A stretch of DNA of 40,453 nucleotides, from positions 1 to 40,453 of the forward strand of contig JAEYZK010000197.1 in NCBI GenBank assembly GCA_023428085.1. The letters run 5' to 3'. Of the stretch, positions 32,627 through 40,152 are shown piece by piece. Numbering within the stretch: the stretch's first letter is position 1; each line of letters begins with the position of its first letter. Origin of the DNA: Pseudomonadota bacterium (GTDB lineage: Bacteria > Myxococcota > Myxococcia > Myxococcales > Anaeromyxobacteraceae). A model generated the notes under the pieces. The model ran no database searches, was not told the DNA's origin, and saw only the letters and a list, made by a program, of their open reading frames with translations. The position numbers were made by a program, and so were the translations under genes.

Positions 32627-33592
32627 TCAATTTCCAACAATATCGAAGGGCTGGCCCAGGCCGCGGGCGAGCGCGGCGTCGTAGAGGGCGCGGGCGAGGG
32701 CGACGTCCTGGAGGGCGAGGCCGGTGGAGTCGAAGACGGTGATGTCGGCGTCGCTGGCGCGGCCGGGCTTCTTGCCGGCGACGACCTCGCCCAGGGTGCC
32801 GGCGAGCTGCTCGGGGCGCAGGAGGCCGTCGTGCAGCGGGACGTTGACCTCGCCGGAGTGGAGGGCCTGCTCGGTGTCGTCGATGAAGACGCGGCCCTCG
32901 GTGAGCAGGCGCGGATCCAGCTCCTGCTTGCCGGGGGCGTCGGCGCCCATGGCGTTGATGTGGGCGCCGGGCTGGAACCACTCGCGCTTCACGACGGGGG
33001 CGCGGGCGGGGGTGGCGGTGCTGACGATGTCGGCGCCGCAGGCCTCCTGGGCGCTGACGATGCGGCCGCCCTTCTCGGCCTGGAGCGCCTTGGCGGCGGC
33101 CTCGGAGGTGTCGGAGAGCAGCAGCTCCAGGGTGTCGCCGTAGATGGCGCGGTGGGAGTCGATGAGCACGCGGGCCTGCACGCCGCAGCCGATGAGGCCC
33201 AGGGTGCGGGGCTGCTTCCTGGCGAGGAACTTGGAGGCCACGCCGCCGGCGGCGCCGGTGCGCCAGGCGGTGAGCAGGGTGCCGTCGAGGATGGCGAGCG
33301 GGGACGCGGTGTCCGGGTCGCTGAGGATGTAGAGGGCGCGGACGGTGGGCAGCCCGTGCTTCTCCGGGTTGCGCGGATGGGCGTTGACCCACTTCACGCC
33401 CGCGGCGCCGTCGAGGAACGCCGGCATGGCGCGGAAGTCGCCGTCATACTTCGGCAGGGACAGGTACACCTTGGGCGGCATCAACGACTCGCCGAGGCCG
33501 TGGGCACGGAAGGCCCGCTCGACGGCCGTGAGGCCGAGCTCGACGGTGTAGAGGCTGCGGAGGTCCTTCGCGCTGAGGATGAGGGTGGGCAT
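32627..33592 (-). CDS. Ornithine cyclodeaminase/mu-crystallin family enzyme
   Basis: An NAD(P)-dependent enzyme of 321 residues. The N-terminal catalytic part has VKWVNAHPRNP with Lys67, GTLLTAWRTGAAGGVA (Arg111-Thr112, substrate-binding), then the Rossmann site LGLIGCGVQARVLI (Gly135-x-Gly137). Members include ornithine cyclodeaminase, alanine dehydrogenase, ketimine reductases and N-alkyl amino acid synthases; the substrate cannot be assigned. ATG at 33590-33592 is preceded by no ribosome site but by a TATATA palindrome eight bases away, so the message may be leaderless. It is divergent from the DUF1152 gene. Confidence 0.88.
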   Translation of the reverse strand: MPTLILSAKDLRSLYTVELGLTAVERAFRAHGLGESLMPPKVYLSLPKYDGDFRAMPAFLDGAAGVKWVNAHPRNPEKHGLPTVRALYILSDPDTASPLAILDGTLLTAWRTGAAGGVASKFLARKQPRTLGLIGCGVQARVLIDSHRAIYGDTLELLLSDTSEAAAKALQAEKGGRIVSAQEACGADIVSTATPARAPVVKREWFQPGAHINAMGADAPGKQELDPRLLTEGRVFIDDTEQALHSGEVNVPLHDGLLRPEQLAGTLGEVVAGKKPGRASDADITVFDSTGLALQDVALARALYDAALARGLGQPFDIVGN

Positions 33593-33596
33593 GGCG

Positions 33597-33610
33597 GCGC
33601 TATATAGCGC
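33597..33610. promoter_or_regulatory. TATATA palindrome between divergent genes
   Basis: GCGCTATATAGCGC is a perfect 14-bp palindrome centred between the divergent ornithine-cyclodeaminase-family and DUF1152 genes. TATATA can serve as a -10 in both directions. Leftward, transcription would begin at or near the ATG at 33592, giving a leaderless mRNA; rightward it would begin near 33614, leaving a leader with GGAAGGAG. No consensus -35 is visible on either side, so it could instead be an operator. Confidence 0.45.
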
Positions 33611-33647
33611 TGGAGGCCCCATGGTTGGCATTGGAAGGAGTTTGGGA

Positions 33648-34601
33648 ATGGACTTGTCCACTTCACCGCTGTTCCAGCGGCTCGCGGATGCGCGTCACGT
33701 GCTCATCGCGGGGGCGGGCGGTGGCTTCGACGTGTTCAGCGGACTGCCGCTGTTCTTCCGCCTGCGCGAGCTGGGCAAGCAGGTGTCCCTCGCGAACCTC
33801 AGCTTCACGCGCCTGGAGGCCGTCGAGGGCACGGTGCTGGCGCCGGGCCTGATGAGGGTGGAGGGGCACACGAGCGGCCCCGCGCACTACTTCCCCGAAG
33901 GGTTGCTGGCGCGGTGGTTCCAGGGCCGGGGTGAAGAGGTGCCGGTGTACTGCTTCGAGCGGGCGGGCGTCGTGCCATTGCGCGCGGCATACGAGGTGCT
34001 GCGCGAACAACTCGGCTTCGACACGGTGGTCCTGGTGGATGGCGGCACGGACATCCTCATGCGGGGCGACGAGGTCGGGCTCGGTACGCCAGAGGAGGAC
34101 GTCAGCAGCCTGGCCGCGGTGGAGGCGCTCCCGCTTCGAGACAAGCTGGTGGTGTGCCTGGGGTTCGGCGTCGACTTCCACCACGGCGTCTGTCACGCGC
34201 ACTTCCTGGAGTCCGTGTCCGCGCTCAGCCAGCAGGGGGCCTATCTGGGGGTCACCGCGTTGCTGGAGAACATGCCGGAGGTCGCGCTGTACCGCGACGC
34301 GGTGAAGGACGTCTGCGAACGGATGCCGCGAGCACCCAGCATCGTGTCCCTGTCCGTGGTGAGCGCGATTGAAGGCGAGTACGGCGATGTCCACCGCACG
34401 GTCCGGACCCAGGGCAGCCAGCTGTGGATCAACCCGCTGATGAGCATGTACTGGGCCTTCGATTTGACGGCGGTGGCCCGGCGCTGCCTCTACCTGGACT
34501 CGCTGCGTGACACGCGGACGGCGTGGGAGGTCGCGGACCGCATCCAGTCCTTCCGCAACCAGTGTCAGAGCATCCGGCCGTGGAAGGACATCCCCGTGTG
34601 A
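33648..34601 (+). CDS. DUF1152 domain-containing protein
   Basis: A 317-residue cytoplasmic protein. DUF1152 proteins show an N-terminal Gly-rich loop, here VLIAGAGGGFDVFSGLPLFF, then LVDGGTDILMRGDEVGLGTPEED, and VCLGFGVDFHHGVCHAHFLE, all matching the family as I know it. The acidic and His residues of the last two blocks could bind metal. No biochemical function is established. ATG at 33648 has GGAAGGAG about eight bases upstream. It is divergent from the ornithine-cyclodeaminase-family gene with a shared TATATA palindrome. Confidence 0.85.
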   Translation: MDLSTSPLFQRLADARHVLIAGAGGGFDVFSGLPLFFRLRELGKQVSLANLSFTRLEAVEGTVLAPGLMRVEGHTSGPAHYFPEGLLARWFQGRGEEVPVYCFERAGVVPLRAAYEVLREQLGFDTVVLVDGGTDILMRGDEVGLGTPEEDVSSLAAVEALPLRDKLVVCLGFGVDFHHGVCHAHFLESVSALSQQGAYLGVTALLENMPEVALYRDAVKDVCERMPRAPSIVSLSVVSAIEGEYGDVHRTVRTQGSQLWINPLMSMYWAFDLTAVARRCLYLDSLRDTRTAWEVADRIQSFRNQCQSIRPWKDIPV

Positions 34602-34633
34602 GGGCTGCCGCCTGAGCGTCCCGAGCGGCGAAG

Positions 34634-35059
34634 CTACGCCGGTTGCGCGTCCACCCACTCCGCCAGGATGTCCGCGTGGCACGGGCCGGGCTTGCACCAG
34701 CAGCCCAGGCGTTTGCCACGCAACGTCAGGGCGGCGGCGCGGAACTCCGCGTCATGCCGGGTGCGCAGCATCAGATACCAGCGGTAGGCGTCGAAGGCGT
34801 CCGCCTCCGGGCCCATGCGGCGCCGGGCCTCCTCGCGGATGCGCTCCTGCTCCGCCTCCGGCAGCGCGCCCAGCCAGGGCTCGAAGTAGGCGCGCAGCAT
34901 GGCGCCCGGAGTGCGCACGCCCCCGGGCTTGAACGGGTTGCCGAAGCGGCCGGGCACCGGGTTGCGAGGGCTCGGCTTCGCATAGGCGCGGAACGCCCGG
35001 CCCACGTACACGTCGCAGGCGTCGTGGACATGGACCGCCGTGGTGCGCGTCACGGTCAT
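34634..35059 (-). CDS. DUF4326 domain-containing protein
   Basis: A 141-residue soluble protein. The DUF4326 landmarks are present: an early VYVGRAF and RNPVPGRFGNPFKPG segment and the C-terminal GCWCKPGPCHADILAEW with three close cysteines/histidine that suggest a metal site. The region between is helical (AEQERIREEARRRMG). ATG at 35057-35059 has GAGGTG at good spacing; the in-frame GTG nine bases earlier overlaps that ribosome site. The family is common in phages and bacteria and has no assigned function. Confidence 0.82.
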   Translation of the reverse strand: MTVTRTTAVHVHDACDVYVGRAFRAYAKPSPRNPVPGRFGNPFKPGGVRTPGAMLRAYFEPWLGALPEAEQERIREEARRRMGPEADAFDAYRWYLMLRTRHDAEFRAAALTLRGKRLGCWCKPGPCHADILAEWVDAQPA

Positions 35060-35078
35060 CGGCGTCACCTCACGCGTC

Positions 35079-35363
35079 CTACTTCTTCCCCGGGCGCTTC
35101 TTGCCCGTGGCGGGCGCGACGACGGGCTCGGGCGGCTTCTCCGCCTCGGCCTTCAGCACGTCGCGCTCCTCCACCACCTGCGCGAGCTGCGTCTCCAGTT
35201 CTCCGACGCGCTCCTTCAGCTTCGCGTTCTCGTCGCGCAGCGTGTCCGCGTCCTTCTTCGCCGAGCTCGCCTCCACGCGCGCCCGCGTCAGCTCTCGCGA
35301 CGACGTGCACCCCACGGCGAGGGGAACCACCGCCAACGACACCACCGTCATCCATGCCTTCAT
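35079..35363 (-). CDS. Small coiled-coil lipoprotein
   Basis: A 94-residue envelope protein. ATG at 35361-35363 gives MKAWMTVVSLAVVPLAVGC, a lipoprotein signal with lipobox LAVG-Cys19, and GGAG lies about nine bases upstream. The mature part is a heptad-like coiled coil (about 22-72: RVEASSAKKDADTLRDENAK, ERVGELETQLAQVVEERDVL) and a Lys/Pro-rich tail (TGKKRPGKK) that could bind peptidoglycan or acidic surface. It resembles small Lpp- or LppA-like lipoproteins only in layout. It lies 19 bases upstream of the DUF4326 gene. Confidence 0.75.
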   Translation of the reverse strand: MKAWMTVVSLAVVPLAVGCTSSRELTRARVEASSAKKDADTLRDENAKLKERVGELETQLAQVVEERDVLKAEAEKPPEPVVAPATGKKRPGKK

Positions 35364-35465
35364 GTGATTCAGCTCCTGGACGCCTGGGCCCATGGCCCTG
35401 AGTCCGGGAGGACCGGCGTCACGGCGCGAAGCGTAGACATGGAGCGCGCACCACCGGAAGGCGTG

Positions 35466-36203
35466 TCAATTGATTGCATCTCCAACGACATGCTCGCCGA
35501 CCTCGTGAATCCACACGTGCTCCATCCCCCACGTGAAGAGGAGCCGGTGCCGCGACACCACCGTGATGCCCGGCGCCTCCACCGGCCGCGTCACCGTGAG
35601 GATGCGGGTGCCCGGACGGCAGGTGCGGAAGCGCTCCACGAGCCGGGCACGTGTCTGCGGCGTCAGCGCCGTCCAGTTGGTGAAGACATGCGTGGCGCCC
35701 TGGAGGTCCGCCTGCATCGCGTCGCCCAGCACGAGCTGCGCGCCCGCCCGCTCCACGGGCTTTCGCGCCAGGGCGACGTGGTGCTGCATCAGCTCGATAC
35801 CCACGGCCTGTGCGCCCAGCCAGCGCGCGGCCAGCAGCGTGCGGCCGCGCCCCGCCCCCAGGTCCACCAGCCGCGAGCCGGGGCCCAGGCCCGCCTTCCA
35901 GAAGAGCCACACGCCCGTGTGCACGGGCATCTCGCCGTACATCAGCTCCTTGAGAATCTGCCCGCTGGCCTGGAGCACCCGCCGCACCTCGAACGACTGC
36001 TTCAGGCGGTAGGGCGAGACGAAGAGCTCGCGCAGCCAGATGCCCAGGTAGGGCGGCAGCAGCCGAGGGCGGCGCAGCAGGAGCAGCACGTCCGCGAGCC
36101 GGGTGAACAGCTCGATGAACATGACGCAGACGCGCAGGACGACGAGCGCCGGCAGCGACATGCCGTAGTCGTCATCGGCCGGCGCGTCTTGCTGGGGCTT
36201 CAC
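35466..36203 (-). CDS. Membrane-anchored class I SAM methyltransferase
   Basis: A 245-residue protein. The first 60 residues include one or two hydrophobic segments (SLPALVVLRVCVMFIELF and ADVLLLL) that probably anchor it in the membrane. The soluble part has SAM motif I VDLGAGRGRTLLAARWLG (about 125-142), then VGIEL, VLGDAMQADL and TNWTALTP, as in class I methyltransferases. The substrate is unknown. GTG at 36201-36203 overlaps the stop of the preceding gene (GTGA), so the two are translationally coupled. Confidence 0.8.
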   Translation of the reverse strand: MKPQQDAPADDDYGMSLPALVVLRVCVMFIELFTRLADVLLLLRRPRLLPPYLGIWLRELFVSPYRLKQSFEVRRVLQASGQILKELMYGEMPVHTGVWLFWKAGLGPGSRLVDLGAGRGRTLLAARWLGAQAVGIELMQHHVALARKPVERAGAQLVLGDAMQADLQGATHVFTNWTALTPQTRARLVERFRTCRPGTRILTVTRPVEAPGITVVSRHRLLFTWGMEHVWIHEVGEHVVGDAIN

Positions 36204-37264
36204 CGGCGGCGGCTCCCCAAGTCCAGCATGTCCCGCGTCACCACGGCCATCCGCGTGGGGCCGCTCATGGCCTCGCCGCAGAAGGCATAGACGAAGTGCG
36301 TCTGCGCCTTGCCCCTGAAGGCGGGGTGCTGGAAGAGGTCGTACTCGAAGTGCCCCGTCACCAGGGCGCCCGCTTCCACGGGCGCGTCCTGGAAGCAGGG
36401 GACGCGCAGGGAGATGACCTCGGCCGCTCCGGTGCGGCTGCCAATCACCACCAGGGACACGGGGATGATGGCCACCGGGCGAGGCTGGCCGTGGCCGTCG
36501 TCGTCCTCGGCCTGCTCCGGCGCTGGCTCGGGCTTCGGCGGAACCCGCTCGTGGGCGAGCACGGGCACCTGGAAGCTGCCGCGGATCCACGCGGGCTTCC
36601 CGGGTTCGTACAGGAACACGCGCTCACCGTGCACGACGATGCCCGGGGCCTCCGGCGCGGGCGGACTGTCCGGACGTGCCTGGAACTGGCGCGCGTCCTC
36701 GCCGGGGGCGTACCGAACGGGCTCGGGCGGTGGCGGCTGTTGCTTCAGGGACTCCAGGAAGCGGGTGACCTCTTCGTCCTGGTAGCCGGGCACGGAGCGG
36801 GTGACCTGGACCTGCACGCGGTTGGATGTGCGGTCCAGCATCAGCGCCATCAGCAGGTAGGTGCCGGGCTGCTGCAGCGTCTCCAGCCGGAGCGCATCCG
36901 TCTGCTCGACGATGGCCATGGCCCCGTTCCCCGGAGGCGCTGGGTCGGGGTCGTCCTGGTCGAACAGGCCCGGCTGCTCGGGAGGCTCGACCAGCGGGGT
37001 GATGTCGACCGCCCGGTCCTCCAACCGCACGCCCACGAGGTGGCCCGTGCTCCACACGTCGTAGATGCGTGCGTCCTGCTGCTTCACCGCGTACAGCGAC
37101 AGCAGGGGGATGCGGTCGACCGTCCGGAGGTCGGCCTTGGCGGGTGCGTCCAGGAACAGCCCATAGCGGTCCTCGGGGATGAACTTCCGCAGCACCTGGG
37201 AGCTGAACTTGAACGGGTCGGTCCAGTAGTCCTGGCCCTCGATTTCGAAGATGCCCGGTGCCAT
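36200..37264 (-). CDS. Hypothetical protein of the zincin cluster
   Basis: A 354-residue soluble protein I do not recognise. It begins MAPGIFEIEGQDYWTDPFKF and has a beta-rich N-terminal third, an acidic Pro-rich linker (QPGLFDQDDPDPAPPG), a middle domain (TYLLMALMLDRTSNRVQVQV), a second Pro/Glu linker (PPKPEPAPEQAEDDDGHG), and a beta-rich C-terminal domain with CFQD, FRGKAQTHFVYAFCGEA. No signal peptide is seen. ATG at 37262-37264 lies five bases after the zincin stop. It may be a partner, chaperone or immunity protein of that zincin, but this is only positional inference. Confidence 0.75.
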   Translation of the reverse strand: MAPGIFEIEGQDYWTDPFKFSSQVLRKFIPEDRYGLFLDAPAKADLRTVDRIPLLSLYAVKQQDARIYDVWSTGHLVGVRLEDRAVDITPLVEPPEQPGLFDQDDPDPAPPGNGAMAIVEQTDALRLETLQQPGTYLLMALMLDRTSNRVQVQVTRSVPGYQDEEVTRFLESLKQQPPPPEPVRYAPGEDARQFQARPDSPPAPEAPGIVVHGERVFLYEPGKPAWIRGSFQVPVLAHERVPPKPEPAPEQAEDDDGHGQPRPVAIIPVSLVVIGSRTGAAEVISLRVPCFQDAPVEAGALVTGHFEYDLFQHPAFRGKAQTHFVYAFCGEAMSGPTRMAVVTRDMLDLGSRRR

Positions 37265-37269
37265 GTCCG

Positions 37270-39507
37270 CTAGGCCTTCCAGTTCGTGGTGATGTCGAGC
37301 GCGTCGCTGGCCTTGATGTAGCGCGTGCACTCCGGGCAGTAGCTGAACTGCACCGTCTTCGTCTGGTCACCCGCGCCGAACAGGACGCAGTTGGTGTCGA
37401 GCATGTAGTCGGGAAGGTTGAAGCTCTTGACGCTCAGGTCCTTGCCTCCCACCTTCAAGCCGTGCGCGCAGTGCGAGCCCTTGTGCCCGCGGCCCGCGTA
37501 GAAGAACCCCGCCGGGATGAAGGCGTCGAAAGGGACGCCGGGAATCTGGTGCTTCGTGAGGCGGCCCCGGCCGTCCGTCGTGGCGCCCTTGTTCTCGATG
37601 TACGCATGGCCCAGGTTGTGGCCGATTTCATGGCACAGCGTCCGCGCCACGCCTTCGGCGGTGCCCAGGCCCATGCACGGCGTCATGCGGATCTTCCCTT
37701 GAAGGGCGTTGGCGTTCGCCCCCATCTGGAAGTGGCGGAGCCCCAGGGTGACCACGATGCGGTGCTCGTAGCCGTTCCAGTTCGTCAGGTACTGGCCCGG
37801 GTCCTGCGGGTCGGTGCTCGGCAGCTTGATCTTGAACTTCTTCGCCGAATCGAAGTCGACCCACTTCGAGGCCTCCGCCAGGGTCGAGGGAAGCACCTCC
37901 GTGATCTCCCAGCTGTCCCAGATGGAGTTGAGGTGGGTTTGCCCGGGCTCGGCTTCCTGCCAGATGACGTCTCTCGGCAGCCAGTCGGTATCGCCCATCT
38001 TCCGGAAGCCGGTGATGCGCCAGTAGACCTTCTCCACGCCCCAGAGGTCCCCGGGGCCCGTGCACACGGGGTTGCGCAGGGCGGAGAGCAGCCCCTTGGG
38101 CGTCGTCTGGGCCACGGGGGTGGGGACGTGTTCGAACTCGGCGACGTACTCGCCGGGCGTCGCGGCGCTCACGTCCGCGTCATCGTCGGACAGCGTCTTG
38201 GGCAGCATGTCCGTCCAGACGAGCATGAGCCGGCGAGGGTCCGCGGGCGGATTGTGGAGGACGCGGTCCCGGAGGGCATCCAGGTCCTTCGGAGACAGGA
38301 ACGTACAGTTCTTGGTCGGGGTGAGCCTGTCATGGACGTACGCGCCCGGCAGGATGAAGGTGTCCGTGCCGCCCCGCGCCGACAGCAGGGCGTTGATGTC
38401 CGCGTCCGTGTAGACGGCGCGGAAGGCGTCGGGGAACGTCAGCTCGATGAACAGCGGGTCGAGGATGCGCTTGAGGGCGGATTCGAAGTCCGGGTGCGGC
38501 CCGGGGGCCGCGTCGTCGTTGTTGACGAGGGTGTCCCAGCCCTGCCGCAGGCTGCTGTGGGGCACGACGAACTCGGACTCCAACTGGCGCCAGTTGCACA
38601 CCCAGAGTTCGTCGTCGCCCGTGCCGTCGTCGAAGCCGACCTGGATGTGGCACATGTCACCGCCGGCGTAGCCGAGCTGGACATGGAACACGCAGCTGCC
38701 GCCATTCGCGGGCAGGGCGAGCTGCGCCTTGTAGACGAGGTCCGCCGTGCCGGGCGCCGCGCTCGGGTCGGTGCTGGGCTGGTCCACGCCGTTGATGACG
38801 AGCGCGGGGCGGGGTGTGGTCCGCTTGCTGTTGGTGGCCTTGAAGGTGACGCAGACGCTGATCTTCTGGTCCTTCAAGCCGAGCGCCCGGTCATGCGGCG
38901 CCACCTCCACGCGCATGAGGTTTCCCTTCTCCGTGCCGTCCGTGATGGGGAGGTTCACGTACTGCTTGAAGGGGGCGTCCTCGGACTTGCCGTCGGTGTG
39001 CGAGACGATTTTCGCCGTCCACGGGAGCTGGGAGACCTCGAGCGCGTAGCTCGCGGCCTCGTCCGCGGAGGCCGTCTTCTTCTCGAGCTTCCAGGGGGAG
39101 ACGGCGTCGAAGCTGTACGCTTCCTTCTCGAGGGGGCCCGCCCACTTGCCGCCCGTCACGGTGGGTTTCTCGGACTTCTCGCCCTGCAGCAGCGAGAAGG
39201 TGAAGCCCTCCGCGGAGCCCTTGGCGCCTGCCTGCATCTTGACGTCGAGCTTCAGGGTCTTGGGCCAGACGCGGAAGGTGTCCGAGCCCGAGAGGAGGTC
39301 CTCCTGCTCCGGCAGCTTGTAGTTCCACGAGATGACGTAGTTCTCCATCCCCGCGGGGACCTTGCCGCAGGTGTGCTCGTGGGTCTGGGCCGTCGCCTTC
39401 TCTTCCTTGCCCTTGCCGTCCGTGTTGATGAGGGTGAATTCGACGGCTTCCTCGGTCTCGACGCCCTTCAGCTTGATGGGGTCGCCTTCGTAGACCTCGT
39501 ATTGCAC
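37270..39507 (-). CDS. Large zincin-type metalloprotease, effector-like
   Basis: A 745-residue protein with no signal peptide. Residues 626-634 are HEIGHNLGH, a zincin HExxH site with catalytic Glu627, followed by GHKGSHCAHGLKVGG (about 664-678) and DTNCVLFG ... SYCPEC, a Cys/His-rich tail reminiscent of metzincins such as archaemetzincin. The third zinc ligand is not obvious: the classical position (636) is Tyr. The N-terminal 250 residues are beta-rich, Ig-like (EVYEGDPIKLKGVETEEAVE). Size, lack of export signal, and tight linkage to a vgrG-locus-type protein upstream suggest delivery by a contractile injection system, which is inference. GTG or ATG choice is settled by MQYEVYEGD at 39507. 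Confidence 0.75.
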   Translation of the reverse strand: MQYEVYEGDPIKLKGVETEEAVEFTLINTDGKGKEEKATAQTHEHTCGKVPAGMENYVISWNYKLPEQEDLLSGSDTFRVWPKTLKLDVKMQAGAKGSAEGFTFSLLQGEKSEKPTVTGGKWAGPLEKEAYSFDAVSPWKLEKKTASADEAASYALEVSQLPWTAKIVSHTDGKSEDAPFKQYVNLPITDGTEKGNLMRVEVAPHDRALGLKDQKISVCVTFKATNSKRTTPRPALVINGVDQPSTDPSAAPGTADLVYKAQLALPANGGSCVFHVQLGYAGGDMCHIQVGFDDGTGDDELWVCNWRQLESEFVVPHSSLRQGWDTLVNNDDAAPGPHPDFESALKRILDPLFIELTFPDAFRAVYTDADINALLSARGGTDTFILPGAYVHDRLTPTKNCTFLSPKDLDALRDRVLHNPPADPRRLMLVWTDMLPKTLSDDDADVSAATPGEYVAEFEHVPTPVAQTTPKGLLSALRNPVCTGPGDLWGVEKVYWRITGFRKMGDTDWLPRDVIWQEAEPGQTHLNSIWDSWEITEVLPSTLAEASKWVDFDSAKKFKIKLPSTDPQDPGQYLTNWNGYEHRIVVTLGLRHFQMGANANALQGKIRMTPCMGLGTAEGVARTLCHEIGHNLGHAYIENKGATTDGRGRLTKHQIPGVPFDAFIPAGFFYAGRGHKGSHCAHGLKVGGKDLSVKSFNLPDYMLDTNCVLFGAGDQTKTVQFSYCPECTRYIKASDALDITTNWKA

Positions 39508-39531
39508 GGGGAACTCCTTGTCGGGATGGGG

Positions 39532-40152
39532 TCAGTCGCCCTGGGATGGCGGGGAAAGGGAGGCCCTGGCGGAGCTGGGGCGCGGGGAGGTGCTGTTGGC
39601 GCGAGCGGAGGCCAGCGGCCGCGAATGGGAGGCGCCCTGGGCGGAAGCAGGGGGCTGCGAGACGAAGGTGGCCTGGGCCGACGCGCGGGGCTGGGAGGTG
39701 CCGGGCTCACCCGCGCGGGACGTCATCTGGGCCTCGGCCCGGGGCGGCGGCCGCGTCTTCACGGTGGCGACCGCCTTGGGAATCACGCACCGGACGGGGA
39801 CGATGAGGCTCTTGGTCTCGTTGTCGGCCAGGGCGAAGGGGCCGGGCGGCGCGTCGATGCGGTAGTTCCTGGCGTGCGCGCCCGTGAGGGTGAGTCGCAG
39901 CGAATACGGGCCGCCTTTCAGCGGGCGGAACGTGACGGCGCCCGAGTCCACGGCGGTGGCGCCCTGCTGGCCCGTGGGGCCGGTGAGCTGGACGGTGGTG
40001 TCGCCGAGGAGCTGCCCGTTCTCCGGACACCACACCTGGACGACGACGGTGGCGGCGGGCGAGGGGCAGGCCATCACGGGGGCGCCGGCATCCGGAGGGA
40101 CGTTGGCGACGTCCTGGGCGGCGCGGTCGGTCCAGTCAGCGGTTGGAGGCAT
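39532..40152 (-). CDS. Beta-sandwich protein with 12-residue repeat tail
   Basis: A 206-residue protein. Residues about 25-125 look like a carboxypeptidase-regulatory/transthyretin-type beta-sandwich (VVVQVWCPENGQLLGDTTVQ, VTFRPLKGGPYSLRLTL). The tail from about 150 is low-complexity with four degenerate 12-residue repeats. ATG at 40152 overlaps the end of the preceding gene by 17 bases; its own stop is 24 bases from the zincin start. It may be a spike-associated or cargo-binding element, but no function is assigned. The tail is probably disordered. Confidence 0.65.
   Translation of the reverse strand: MPPTADWTDRAAQDVANVPPDAGAPVMACPSPAATVVVQVWCPENGQLLGDTTVQLTGPTGQQGATAVDSGAVTFRPLKGGPYSLRLTLTGAHARNYRIDAPPGPFALADNETKSLIVPVRCVIPKAVATVKTRPPPRAEAQMTSRAGEPGTSQPRASAQATFVSQPPASAQGASHSRPLASARANSTSPRPSSARASLSPPSQGD
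39553..39696 (-). repeat. Four 36-base coding repeats (12-residue units)
   Basis: Residues 153-200 of the beta-sandwich protein read as SQPRASAQATFV, SQPPASAQGASH, SRPLASARANST and SPRPSSARASLS. The consensus is S-x-P-x-A-S-A-[QR]-A. A weaker fifth copy, PPPRAEAQMTSR, lies seven residues upstream. The bases repeat only loosely, so the units diverged long ago or are held by amino-acid composition. Confidence 0.6.
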
